Positions 49,957-58,540 of a stretch of DNA of 64,000 nt are shown one piece after another. This stretch comes from Variovorax sp. OK212 (GTDB lineage Bacteria; Pseudomonadota; Gammaproteobacteria; Burkholderiales; Burkholderiaceae_C). Every line of letters begins with the position of its first letter. Positions within the stretch are counted from its first letter, which is position 1. The stretch lies in the NCBI RefSeq assembly GCF_900112425.1, contig NZ_FOLP01000018.1:1-64000 (forward strand). Direction: 5' to 3'. Made by a program: the position numbers and the translations under genes. The notes beneath the pieces were generated by a model. It saw only the letters and a program-made list of their open reading frames with translations. It was not told the origin of the DNA and made no database searches.

Positions 49957-51807
49957 ATGGAGCACGCACCCGCCTGGCTGACCAACAGCCTGATCTACCT
50001 GGGCGCCGCCGTGCTGGTGGTGCCGCTTTCGAAGGCCCTGGGCCTCGGCTCGATCATCGGCTACCTCGTGGCCGGCATCGCCATCGGGCCCTGGGGCCTG
50101 GGCCTCGTGTCCAGCGTCGAAGACGTGCTGCATTTCGCCGAGTTCGGCGTGGTGCTGATGCTGTTCCTGGTGGGCCTCGAACTCGAGCCCAAGCGCCTGT
50201 GGAACCTGCGCCGCCCCATCTTCGGCTGGGGCGCCGCGCAGGTCATGAGCTGCGCCGCGGTGCTGTTCGCCGTCGGCTGCGCCGTGGGCGCCGAATGGCG
50301 CGTGTCGCTGGTGGCCGCGCTGGGGCTGGCGCTGTCGTCCACCGCCATCGCGCTGCAGGTGTTCGGCGAACGCAACCTCATGAAGACCCCCAGCGGCCAG
50401 GCCGGGTTCTCGATCCTGCTGTTCCAGGACGTGGCGGCCATTCCCATCCTGGCGCTGCTGCCGCTGCTGGCGGGCGCCACCGCGGCCGAGCAGGCCGTCA
50501 CCGGCCTGGAGCGCGCGCTGGAGGCCGCGAAGATCATCGGCGTGATCGGCGGCATCATCCTGGGCGGCCGGCTGTTGCTGCGGCCGATATTCCGCTGGAT
50601 CGCGCGCAGCGACACGCCCGAGATCTTCACCGCCGCCGCCTTGCTGCTGGTGGTGGCCATTGCCGCGCTGATGCAGCTGGTGGGCCTGTCGATGGCGCTG
50701 GGCGCCTTCCTTGCCGGCGTGCTGCTGGCCGAAAGCGAATACCGGCGCGAGCTCGAGACCGACATCGAGCCCTTCAAGGGGCTGCTGCTGGGCCTGTTCT
50801 TCATTGCCGTGGGCATGTCGATCAACTTCGGCGTGCTCATCGCGAGCCCGTGGATCATGGCGATGCTGGTGGTCGGCTTCATGGCCCTCAAGCTGGCGGT
50901 GATCTACGCGCTGGCCAAGGCCATGGGCATCGCCTACCAGGAGCGGCCCGTGTTCACCTTGCTGCTCGCGCAGGGCGGCGAATTCGCGTTCGTGGTGTTC
51001 CAGGCCGCCGGCCCCGACGTGCTGCCGCCCGAGACCACCTCGCTGCTGATCGGCGCGGTGGCGCTGTCGATGCTGGTGTCGCCGCTGCTGCTGGTGTTGC
51101 TCGACAAGTTCGTGCTGCCGCGCTACAGCCGCAACCAGGGCCCGCAGCTCGAGGAAATCTCCGAGCAGCAAGACGCCAAGGTGCTCATCTGCGGCTTCGG
51201 CCGCTACGGCCAGATCGTCGGGCGCATGCTGATGTCGCAGGGCCTGCACGTGACCGTGCTCGACCATGACGCCGACACCGTCGAAGGCTTGCGCCAGTTC
51301 GGTTTTCGCGTGTTCTACGGCGACGCCACACGGCTCGACCTGCTGCGCACCGCGGGCGCCGGCTCGGCCAAGGCCATCGTGGTGGCGGTGGACGACATCG
51401 AGCAGTCGCTGGAAATCGTCGACCTCGTGAAGGAGAACTTTCCGCAGGCCCGCATCATCGCGCGGGCGCGCAACGTCACGCACCTGTTCCAGCTGCGCGA
51501 CCGCGGCGTGACCGAGGTCGAGCGCGAGGTGTTCGAGTCGTCGCTGCGCAGCGCGCGCGCCACGCTCGAGGCGCTGGGCTGGCCGGCGCACGAGGCCCGC
51601 GAATCGGCCATGCGCTTTCGCCGCCGGAACATCAAGCTCAGCGACGAGATCTACCCGCACTACAAGGACCGCGCCAAGCTGATCGCGGCCAACAAGGCGG
51701 GCCGCCAGCAGTTCGAGGAGCAGATGGCGCGCGAGCGCGAGGAGCGCCAGCGCCGCTCGGGGCGCGACTGGGACCGGCTGGAAGAAGGAGAAGAACAGGC
51801 GCCGTGA
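49957..51807 (+). CDS. kefC: Potassium/proton antiporter, KefC type
   Basis: A 616-residue inner-membrane monovalent cation:proton antiporter. About twelve helices span residues 10-385 (VVLMLFLVGLELEPKRLW, the GGEFAFVVFQAAG helix). A cytoplasmic TrkA-N/RCK domain follows (KVLICGFGRYGQIVGRML, from about residue 408), with a NAD-binding GxGxxG-like fold, and a charged C-terminal tail. It should release K+ and acidify the cytoplasm under electrophile stress. Preceded by the KefF-like gene with a 2-bp gap. Confidence 0.95.
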   Translation: MEHAPAWLTNSLIYLGAAVLVVPLSKALGLGSIIGYLVAGIAIGPWGLGLVSSVEDVLHFAEFGVVLMLFLVGLELEPKRLWNLRRPIFGWGAAQVMSCAAVLFAVGCAVGAEWRVSLVAALGLALSSTAIALQVFGERNLMKTPSGQAGFSILLFQDVAAIPILALLPLLAGATAAEQAVTGLERALEAAKIIGVIGGIILGGRLLLRPIFRWIARSDTPEIFTAAALLLVVAIAALMQLVGLSMALGAFLAGVLLAESEYRRELETDIEPFKGLLLGLFFIAVGMSINFGVLIASPWIMAMLVVGFMALKLAVIYALAKAMGIAYQERPVFTLLLAQGGEFAFVVFQAAGPDVLPPETTSLLIGAVALSMLVSPLLLVLLDKFVLPRYSRNQGPQLEEISEQQDAKVLICGFGRYGQIVGRMLMSQGLHVTVLDHDADTVEGLRQFGFRVFYGDATRLDLLRTAGAGSAKAIVVAVDDIEQSLEIVDLVKENFPQARIIARARNVTHLFQLRDRGVTEVEREVFESSLRSARATLEALGWPAHEARESAMRFRRRNIKLSDEIYPHYKDRAKLIAANKAGRQQFEEQMAREREERQRRSGRDWDRLEEGEEQAP

Positions 51808-51851
51808 CGCCCTGAAGCCGTGAAGCCCTGAAACACTGAAACCCTGACGCG
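51804..51851. repeat. Six 8-bp imperfect tandem units at the kefC 3' end
   Basis: GTGACGCC, CTGAAGCC, GTGAAGCC, CTGAAACA, CTGAAACC, CTGACGCG run in register. The kefC stop TGA (51805-51807) lies inside the first unit. No hairpin or T run is formed. The units share xTGA, so they hold stop codons in series. Confidence 0.75.
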
Positions 51852-51881
51852 GGCCCGCCGAGGCGCCCGCGCCCTGCCCGC

Positions 51882-52841
51882 TCAGACCGGCACGGTCAAG
51901 TAGACGCCCTCGCGGCCCACCAGCGGGGCGCGCGTGGGCATGAAGATCGTGCAGTCGTCGCAGGGCGAGCGAATCTCCTGGCCTGCATCGACGGCGATCA
52001 GCTCGCCCTTCTGGAAGGTCTCGAAGCCGAGCACGGGCCGCGCGAAGGCAAAACCTTCGGTCTTCACCATGTGCACTTCGAGCAGGCGGAACCGGCGCGC
52101 GGGCGCCTTCTCCGGCGCGGCGGCCACGGGGTCGGTCAGCCCCAGGTGCGCCAGGAAGCGCAGCGTCACGTCGGTGGCCAGGTCGGCCGCCGCCTGGCTG
52201 AAATGCTGGCCGCATTCCACCACCACCGCGCCGCCCTGCACGTCCGGCACATCCGGCTCGCCGTGGCGGCCGTAGCCCGTCACCCCCGTGCCGGGTGCGC
52301 CGCCCACCGGCATCACCAGGTGCACCAGCGGATTGCCCACGGCCAGCGCCAGCCCGGCATTGCGCTCGAACTCCGGATAGACCCAGAAAGGCTGCACCGG
52401 CGCGCGTGTCGAATGGATGTCCAGCACGAAGTCGGCCGCGTCCAGCACCGGGCGCAGCTCGCGCGCGCGCTTCAGCTCGGGGCTGTGCTCGCTGCCGTCG
52501 AGCATCGCCTTCGACCAGATGCGGTTGAGGTTGTGCACCAGCTGGCGGTTCTCGTAGGGCCGCTCGATGTCGAAAGCGTTGTAGGCCTCCACGTGCGCGA
52601 AGCTCACCGTGAGGGTGCCGATCTTCGGGCGCACGCCGGTGTCCAGCAGGTGCGTGGCGGCGACCATGCCACAGATTTCGTTGCCGTGGGTCAGCGCGTT
52701 GACCAGCACATGCGGCCCGGGCCGGCCCGATTCGAAGCGGTGCACGTAGTCGATGCCGGTGTTGCCCTGGCGGTAGGCGGAAATGTCGCGCGGCAGCACC
52801 TCCAGCGGTGCGGTGTCGGGGGCGAACGAGGCGTCGGTCAT
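51882..52841 (-). CDS. Succinylglutamate desuccinylase/aspartoacylase-family zinc enzyme
   Basis: A 319-residue cytoplasmic zinc carboxypeptidase-fold hydrolase. Zinc ligands are likely in ALTHGNEICG (His, Glu) and LDIHSTRAPVQPFW (His); the catalytic Glu may lie in AVVVECGQHF. Longer insertions distinguish it from AspA. It would cleave an N-acyl amino acid, not identified. ATG 52841 lies 4 bp after the Bug receptor stop, with AAGG upstream, so the two are one unit. Confidence 0.85.
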   Translation of the reverse strand: MTDASFAPDTAPLEVLPRDISAYRQGNTGIDYVHRFESGRPGPHVLVNALTHGNEICGMVAATHLLDTGVRPKIGTLTVSFAHVEAYNAFDIERPYENRQLVHNLNRIWSKAMLDGSEHSPELKRARELRPVLDAADFVLDIHSTRAPVQPFWVYPEFERNAGLALAVGNPLVHLVMPVGGAPGTGVTGYGRHGEPDVPDVQGGAVVVECGQHFSQAAADLATDVTLRFLAHLGLTDPVAAAPEKAPARRFRLLEVHMVKTEGFAFARPVLGFETFQKGELIAVDAGQEIRSPCDDCTIFMPTRAPLVGREGVYLTVPV

Positions 52842-52845
52842 GGCC

Positions 52846-53841
52846 TTATTCGCCACGAATGCCGGCGCGCTTCACCATCTCGCCGTAGGTCACGAGCCGC
52901 TCCGACATCATGGCCGTGAACTGCGCGGGCGATTGCGCCTCTGGCGTGAGCGAGCCGCGGGACAGCAGCGCCTCCGCCATGGCCGGCTGGTCGGCCACCG
53001 AGCGCACCGCCTTGTGCAGCGCGGCAATCACCTCGGGCGGCGTCTTCGCGGGCGCGGCCAGGCCGATCCACGAGGTGGTGTTCAGCACCGGGTAGCCCAG
53101 CTCGGCGAAGGTCGGCACGTCGGGCAGCGCCGCCACGCGCGCCGGCGCGGCCACCGCCAGCGCGCGCAGCTTGCCGGCCTGGATGTGCGGCAGGAAAGGC
53201 GCGAGGTTGTCCAGGCCGAACTGCACTTCATTCGAGATCAGCGCCGTCACCAGCGGACCGCCGCCGCGGTACGGCACGTGCGTGGCGTCGAGCTGCAGCT
53301 GCGACTTCATCAGCTCCACGTTGAGCTGGCCCATGCTGCCCGGCCCCGCGCTGCAGAAGTTGAGCTGGCCGGGGCGCGACTTCACCAGCGCGACGAACTC
53401 CTTGAAGGTCTTCGCGGGCACGGCGGGGTTCACCAGCAGCACGTTGATCGAGCGCGCCAGCTGGGTGATGGAGGCAAAGTCCTTGATCGGGTCGTAGCCC
53501 GGGTTGGCCTGCGTGAGCGGGTTGGCCAGGTGCGAGCTCTGCGAGGACACCACCAGCGTGTAGCCGTCGGGCCTGGCGCGCGCCACCTGCGCGCTGGCGA
53601 TCGAGCCGCCGGCGCCGGCGCGGTTGTCGATGACCACCGGCGTGCCCAGCGCCTTGGACAGCGGCTCGGCATACAGCCGCGCAATCAGGTCGACCGAGCC
53701 GCCCGCCGGGAACGGCACCACCAGCGTGACCGGCCGCGAGGGCCAGGCTTCGGCCCGCGCGGCCAGCGGCAGCATGGCGGCAAGGCCGGCACCGAGCATG
53801 GTGCGGCGGCGCAGGGCGGGAACGGTGAAGGTGGGGTTCAT
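52846..53841 (-). CDS. Bug-family (TTT) solute-binding protein
   Basis: A 331-residue periplasmic receptor of the tripartite tricarboxylate transporter type. Signal peptide MNPTFTVPALRRRTMLGAGLAAMLPLAARAEA, then VTLVVPFPAGGSVDLIARL, VIDNRAGAGGSIA and PTFAELGYPV typical of the Bug family, which bind carboxylates and related small acids. AGGAC precedes ATG 53841. No TctA/TctB membrane genes adjoin; the gene for a hydrolase follows, suggesting an acylated amino acid as ligand. Divergent from an RpiR regulator. Confidence 0.92.
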   Translation of the reverse strand: MNPTFTVPALRRRTMLGAGLAAMLPLAARAEAWPSRPVTLVVPFPAGGSVDLIARLYAEPLSKALGTPVVIDNRAGAGGSIASAQVARARPDGYTLVVSSQSSHLANPLTQANPGYDPIKDFASITQLARSINVLLVNPAVPAKTFKEFVALVKSRPGQLNFCSAGPGSMGQLNVELMKSQLQLDATHVPYRGGGPLVTALISNEVQFGLDNLAPFLPHIQAGKLRALAVAAPARVAALPDVPTFAELGYPVLNTTSWIGLAAPAKTPPEVIAALHKAVRSVADQPAMAEALLSRGSLTPEAQSPAQFTAMMSERLVTYGEMVKRAGIRGE

Positions 53842-53901
53842 GGGGCGTCCTGATGCGGTGGGGTCTGTCAAAAAGTGGGCGCATTGTTGCAAGACGATCT
53901 A

Positions 53902-53927
53902 AATTTTGCAATGACCGTTGCAAAATT
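53902..53927. promoter_or_regulatory. Perfect 10+10 bp palindrome, candidate operator
   Basis: AATTTTGCAA at 53902-53911, six bases, then TTGCAAAATT at 53918-53927, exact reverse complements. A third TTGCAA lies at 53887-53892. It sits between the divergent Bug receptor and RpiR-type regulator genes. Further TTGCAA occurs inside the regulator gene (54084-54089). The nearby RpiR protein is the natural candidate binder. Confidence 0.8.
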
Positions 53928-53953
53928 GAGGCTGACACGACTCCGCATGCAGA

Positions 53954-54862
53954 ATGCCCGCGACCATGAATCTGAACCAACGCATCTCGGGTTACGGCAA
54001 GAAGCTCACCAAGAGCGAGCAACTCCTGATCGAGGAACTGCAGACGCGCTACCCCCAAGGCCTGCTCGAATCTGCAACGAGCCTTGCAAAGAAGGTGGGC
54101 ACCAGCGCCTCCACCGTGGTGCGCCTGCTCGCCAAGCTGGGCTACGCCAGCTATGCCGAGGCGCAGATGGAGGCGCGCTCCGAGGTCACCGCGCGGCTGT
54201 CCTCGCCGGCCACGCGCGCGGACGCCGTCATCCTCGACGACGCCTCGGTGCGCACCTGCCTGGCCAATGCGCTGCTGCACGACCAGCACAACCTGGCCTC
54301 GACCTTCGCGGCGCTCGACGTCACGGCCTTCGAGGGCGCGGTGCGCCTGCTCACGCAGCGCAAGGCGCGCGTGCATGTGACCGGGCAGCGGCACGCCGCG
54401 GCGCTGGCCGGCCACCTGGCGCTGCACCTGAACATGTGCCTGCCCGACGTGCGCCCCATGACCGCCACCGGCCCGCTGCTCATGGAAGACCAGTTGCTGT
54501 GGATCGGCGAACAGGACGTGCTGCTGGCCGTCACCTTCAGGCGCCATGCGCTGGCCACCGCGCGCGCGGCCAGGTACTTCAAGGAAAAGGGCGCGAAGGT
54601 CATCGTCATCACCGACGGGCCCTCGGTGCCGGCGGCCGCCTCGGCCGACCACGTGATGCTGGTGCGCACGTCGAGCGCGTCGCCGTTCGACTCGTACACG
54701 GCGGCGTTCTCGCTGTGCAATGCGCTGGTCACCGCCGTGGTGCAGCGGCGCAAGAAGGAGCTGGGTGAGGCGCTCGAACGCGGCGACGCGCTGTGGGAGC
54801 AGCACTGGAACGACACGGCCGCGCAGGCCGGTCGTTCACGCAAGGCCTCTTCAGCCGGCTGA
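53954..54862 (+). CDS. MurR/RpiR-family transcriptional regulator
   Basis: A 302-residue regulator. The N-terminal helix-turn-helix domain (LTKSEQLLIEELQTRYPQGLLESATSLAKKVGTSASTVVRLLAKLG) spans about residues 18-75; a SIS sugar-isomerase-like domain (VHVTGQRHAAALAGHLALHLN) occupies about 120-260. ATG 53954 and 53966 (MNLNQ) are both possible. Divergent from the Bug receptor/hydrolase pair, with a perfect TTGCAA palindrome in between, it probably controls that pair. The SIS domain suggests a phosphosugar or acylated acid effector. Confidence 0.92.
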   Translation: MPATMNLNQRISGYGKKLTKSEQLLIEELQTRYPQGLLESATSLAKKVGTSASTVVRLLAKLGYASYAEAQMEARSEVTARLSSPATRADAVILDDASVRTCLANALLHDQHNLASTFAALDVTAFEGAVRLLTQRKARVHVTGQRHAAALAGHLALHLNMCLPDVRPMTATGPLLMEDQLLWIGEQDVLLAVTFRRHALATARAARYFKEKGAKVIVITDGPSVPAAASADHVMLVRTSSASPFDSYTAAFSLCNALVTAVVQRRKKELGEALERGDALWEQHWNDTAAQAGRSRKASSAG

Positions 54863-54871
54863 AACAGCGGC

Positions 54872-55768
54872 TCAGGCGGGTGGCGAGGCAGGCGCTGCGG
54901 CGGGCGTGTCCAGCCGCAGCAGCCGCACCGCGTTGCCCTTCAGGATGCCGGGCATCACCTCGGGCTTGAAACCCGCCGCCTCGAAGTCGCGCATCCAGCG
55001 GTCGGGCGTGATCAGCGGGTAGTCGCTGCCGAACAGGATGCGGTCCTTCAGCAGCGTGTTGGCGTACTGCACCAGCTGCTTCGGAAAGTACTTCGGGCTC
55101 CAGCCCGACAGGTCGATCCACACGTTGGGCTTGTGCGTGGCCACGCTCAGCGCCTCGTCCTGCCACGGGAAGCTGGGGTGCGCCATGACGATCTGCATGT
55201 CGGGGAAGTCGATGGCCACGTCGTCCAGGTGCATCGGGTTGCTGTACTCCAGCCGCAGCCCGCCGCCACAGCGCATGCCCGAACCGATGCCGCTGTGGCC
55301 GGTGTGGAAGATGGCCGGCAGGCCGTACTCGGCAATCACCTCGTAGATGGGCCAGGCCATCTTGTCGTACGGGTGGTAGCCCTGCACCGTCGGGTGGAAC
55401 TTGAAGCCCTTCACGCCGTGCTCCTCGATGAGGCGGCGCGCCTCGCGTGCGCCCATCTTTCCCTTGTGCGGATCGATGCTGCCGAAGGCAATCATGATGT
55501 CGCTGTTCTTCTGCGCGGCCTCGGCGATCTCCTCGTTCGGGATGCGCCGGCGGCCCATGTTCGACTCCGCGTCGACCATGAACATCACCAGCCCGATCTT
55601 TCTTTCACGGTAGTACGCCACGCTCTCCGCAATCGTGGGCCGCCCGCTGGAGCCGAAGTACTTGTCGGCGGCGCGGTCGTACTCCTCGCCGTAGTTGTCG
55701 AACGGGTTCCAGCAACTCACCTCGGCGTGGGTGTGGATGTCGATCGCAATCAGGTTCTGGTGGTCCAT
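54872..55768 (-). CDS. Amidohydrolase family 2 (PF04909-type) enzyme
   Basis: A 298-residue TIM-barrel metal hydrolase or decarboxylase. Metal-site motifs are in DIHTHAEV at the start, KFHPTVQ, FHTGHSG, MAHPSFPW and FGSDYPL. The group covers gamma-resorcylate-type decarboxylases, lactonases and 4-oxalomesaconate hydratase-like enzymes. It is divergent from the CoA-ligase operon across about 105 bp, which suits a role in aromatic-acid breakdown. The start at 55768 (MDHQNL) is the nearest ATG; an upstream TTG at 55816 is unlikely. It converges on the RpiR gene. Confidence 0.88.
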   Translation of the reverse strand: MDHQNLIAIDIHTHAEVSCWNPFDNYGEEYDRAADKYFGSSGRPTIAESVAYYRERKIGLVMFMVDAESNMGRRRIPNEEIAEAAQKNSDIMIAFGSIDPHKGKMGAREARRLIEEHGVKGFKFHPTVQGYHPYDKMAWPIYEVIAEYGLPAIFHTGHSGIGSGMRCGGGLRLEYSNPMHLDDVAIDFPDMQIVMAHPSFPWQDEALSVATHKPNVWIDLSGWSPKYFPKQLVQYANTLLKDRILFGSDYPLITPDRWMRDFEAAGFKPEVMPGILKGNAVRLLRLDTPAAAPASPPA

Positions 55769-55821
55769 GTCTGTTGTCTCCGGTACGGGTAAGTCCCTAG
55801 GTTCGGGGGGCCTCAAGTGCC

Positions 55822-55850
55822 TTGAATTGATTATTTCTCATAACCATAAT
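55822..55850 (+). promoter_or_regulatory. Candidate sigma-70 promoter of the CoA-ligase operon
   Basis: TTGAAT at 55822-55827 and CATAAT at 55845-55850 are separated by 17 bp, matching the sigma-70 consensus at nine of twelve positions. It lies 23 bp before the crotonase start. GATTAT at 55829-55834 and ATAATC at 55846-55851 form an inverted repeat across the -10 box, where a repressor such as a MarR-family protein could bind. Confidence 0.7.
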
Positions 55851-55873
55851 CCAACGCAACCCCGAACACCATC

Positions 55874-56647
55874 ATGACCAATCCAGACCTTCACATCGAC
55901 ATCCGCGACGAAGTCGCCATCGTCCGCCTGACGCGCGGCGCCAAGCGCAATGCGTTGTCCGACGGCCTGATCTTCGCGCTGCGCGACGCCTTCGAGAAGC
56001 TGCCCTCCACCGTGCGCGCCGCGGTGCTCGACGGCGAAGGCCCGCACTTCTGCGCCGGCCTCGACCTGAGCGAGCTGAAGGAGCGCGACGCCGGCCAGGG
56101 CCTGCAGCACTCGCGCACCTGGCACGCGGCGCTCGACCTGATCCAGCACGGCCCGGTGCCGGTGATCGCGGCGCTGCACGGCGCGGTGGTCGGCGGCGGG
56201 CTCGAGCTGGCCAGCGCCTGCCACATCCGCGTGGCTGACAGGAGCACCTTCTACGCGCTGCCCGAAGGCTCGCGCGGCATCTTCGTGGGCGGCGGCGGTT
56301 CGGTGCGCATTCCCAAGCTGATCGGCGTGGCGCGCATGACCGACATGATGATGACCGGACGCGTCTACAACGCCGAGGACGGCGAGCGCGCCAACTTCGC
56401 GCAGTACCTGGTCGACGAGGGCACCGCCTTCGACAAGGCGCTGGAGATCGCCAAGCGCGTGGCCACCAACGCGCCGCTGACCAACTACGCGCTGATGCAC
56501 GCGCTGCCGCGCATCGCCGAGCAGTCGGCCGACCACGGCTTCTTCACCGAAGCGCTGATGTCGGGCATCGTGCAGGCCGCGCCCGAGGCCAAGCAGCGCG
56601 TGCGCGACTTCCTCGAAGGCCGCGGCGCGAAGGTGAGCAAGGGATGA
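55874..56647 (+). CDS. Enoyl-CoA hydratase/isomerase family (crotonase) protein
   Basis: A 257-residue cytoplasmic hydratase-like enzyme. Both active-site glutamates can be placed: in AVVGGGLELASAC and in FYALPEGSRG. The oxyanion-hole block is GEGPHFCAGLDLSEL. In this operon it may hydrate an aryl-enoyl-CoA, such as a hydroxycinnamoyl-CoA, like Ech/FCHL enzymes. Its TGA overlaps the ligase ATG by 4 bp. No vanillin dehydrogenase gene is seen, so the product is not certain to be an aldehyde. Confidence 0.9.
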   Translation: MTNPDLHIDIRDEVAIVRLTRGAKRNALSDGLIFALRDAFEKLPSTVRAAVLDGEGPHFCAGLDLSELKERDAGQGLQHSRTWHAALDLIQHGPVPVIAALHGAVVGGGLELASACHIRVADRSTFYALPEGSRGIFVGGGGSVRIPKLIGVARMTDMMMTGRVYNAEDGERANFAQYLVDEGTAFDKALEIAKRVATNAPLTNYALMHALPRIAEQSADHGFFTEALMSGIVQAAPEAKQRVRDFLEGRGAKVSKG

Positions 56648-58515
56648 CCGCCGCTCCCGTGGTTCCCGCCGTTCGCTATCGGCCGCTGGCCTTCGGCGTC
56701 ACGCGCGCCACGCTGCGCGACGGCGCACCCGGCACGCAGTACCTCAAGGCCGAGACGCAACTCGCGGCCTACCGCGAGCGCATGACCGACCGCCTCGCCT
56801 ACTGGGCCGAACACGCGCCCGATCGCACCTTCATCGCCCGCCGCGAACGGCTGGCCGACGGCGGCACCGGCGACTGGCTGCGCGTGTCCTATGCGCAGGC
56901 ACTGCAGGAAGCGCGCGGCATCGGACAGGCGCTGCTCGAGCGCGGCCTGAGCGCGGAGCGCCCCGTGGCCATCCTCAGCGAGAACGGCATCGAGCATGCG
57001 CTGCTCGCGCTCGGCTGCCTCTACGCCGGCGTGCCCTACTGCCCCGTGTCGCCGCCCTACTCGCTGGTGAGCCAGGACTTCGAGAAGCTGCGCCACGTGC
57101 TGGACACGCTCACGCCGGGCCTGGTGTTCGCCACCGACGCCGCGCGCTACGGACGCGCCATTGCCGCCGTCGTGCCCGCCGGCACCGAGGTCGTCATTGC
57201 CGAGGGCACGCTCGAAGGCCGCGCCTTCACCAGGTTCGACACGCTGGCCTCGACCCCCGCCACGCCCGCCATCGACGAAGCGATGCGCGCGACCGGCCCC
57301 GACACCATCACCAAGTTCCTCTTCACCTCGGGCTCCACCAAGATGCCCAAGGCGGTGATCAACACGCACCGCATGTGGTGCGCCAACCAGCAGCAGCTGC
57401 GCCAGTCGATTCCCGCGCTGGGCGACGAGCCGCCCGTGCTGGTCGACTGGCTGCCCTGGAACCACACCTTCGGCGGCAACCACAACGTGGGCATCGTGCT
57501 GGACAACGGCGGCACGCTGTACGTGGACGACGGCAAGCCCACGCCCGCCGGCATGGCCGAGACGCTGCGCAACCTGCGCGAGATCGCGCCCACCATCTAC
57601 TTCAACGTGCCCACCGGCTTCGAGGCCATCGCGCACGCCATGGAAACCGACGCGGTGCTGCGGCGCAACCTGCTGTCGCGCGTGAAGATGTTCTTCTACT
57701 CGGGCGCCGCGCTGTCGCAGCCCGTGTGGGACAGCCTGCACAGGACGCAGGAGTCGGAAGTGGGCGAGCGCATCGTCATGGGCACCGGCCTGGGCATGAC
57801 CGAGTCGGGCCCGTTCGCGCTCTACGTGACCGGCCCCGACGTGAAGTCGGGCGACGTGGGCCTGCCCGCGCCCGGCATCGAGCTCAAGCTGATCGACGTC
57901 GACGGCAAGACCGAGGTGCGCTACCGCGGCCCCAACATCACGCCCGGCTACTGGCGCGCGCCCGACGCCACCGCCGAGGCCTTCGACGACGAAGGCTTCT
58001 TCTCCACCGGCGACGCGGTGCAGTGGATCGACGGCGGCAACATCCACCGCGGCCTGCGCTTCGACGGCCGCATTGCCGAAGACTTCAAGCTCGCCACCGG
58101 CACCTTCGTGAGCGTGGGTCCGCTGCGCGCGAAGATCATCGCGGCCGGCTCGCCCTACGTGCAGGACGCGGTGCTCACCGGCATCAACCTGAAGGAAGTC
58201 GGCGCGCTGATCTTCACTACGCAGAAGGTGCGCCAGCTCGCCGGGCTCGATGCAGGCGCCACCCTGCAGCAGGTGCTCGAAAGCGCCCCGGTGCAGGCGC
58301 ACTTCCAGCAGGTGGCCAACGACCTGTTCGCCACGGGCACCGGCAGCGCCAACCGCATCGCGCGGCTGCACCTGATGGCCGAGCCGCCTTCCATCGACAA
58401 GGGCGAGGTGACCGACAAGGGCTCCATCAACCAGCGCGCCGTGCTCAAGCACCGCGCAGCGCTGGCCGATGCGATGCACGGCGGCACGCTGCCCTTCACC
58501 CTCACGCCCCGTTAA
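56644..58515 (+). CDS. Feruloyl-CoA synthase-like acyl-CoA ligase
   Basis: A 623-residue AMP-binding ligase that activates a carboxylic acid with ATP and CoA. The phosphate loop is FTSGSTKMPKAV; later motifs are YSGAALSQPVWD, GTGLGMTESGP and FFSTGDAVQWID. An N-terminal block (RPLAFGVTRATLRDGAPGTQYLKAETQL) and a shorter C-terminal part resemble feruloyl-CoA synthetase rather than 4-coumarate ligase. Coupled by overlap to the crotonase. Ferulate, coumarate or another aryl acid are possible substrates. Confidence 0.87.
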   Translation: MTAAPVVPAVRYRPLAFGVTRATLRDGAPGTQYLKAETQLAAYRERMTDRLAYWAEHAPDRTFIARRERLADGGTGDWLRVSYAQALQEARGIGQALLERGLSAERPVAILSENGIEHALLALGCLYAGVPYCPVSPPYSLVSQDFEKLRHVLDTLTPGLVFATDAARYGRAIAAVVPAGTEVVIAEGTLEGRAFTRFDTLASTPATPAIDEAMRATGPDTITKFLFTSGSTKMPKAVINTHRMWCANQQQLRQSIPALGDEPPVLVDWLPWNHTFGGNHNVGIVLDNGGTLYVDDGKPTPAGMAETLRNLREIAPTIYFNVPTGFEAIAHAMETDAVLRRNLLSRVKMFFYSGAALSQPVWDSLHRTQESEVGERIVMGTGLGMTESGPFALYVTGPDVKSGDVGLPAPGIELKLIDVDGKTEVRYRGPNITPGYWRAPDATAEAFDDEGFFSTGDAVQWIDGGNIHRGLRFDGRIAEDFKLATGTFVSVGPLRAKIIAAGSPYVQDAVLTGINLKEVGALIFTTQKVRQLAGLDAGATLQQVLESAPVQAHFQQVANDLFATGTGSANRIARLHLMAEPPSIDKGEVTDKGSINQRAVLKHRAALADAMHGGTLPFTLTPR

Positions 58516-58540
58516 GCAAGCACTCCAGGAGACCAGACAC

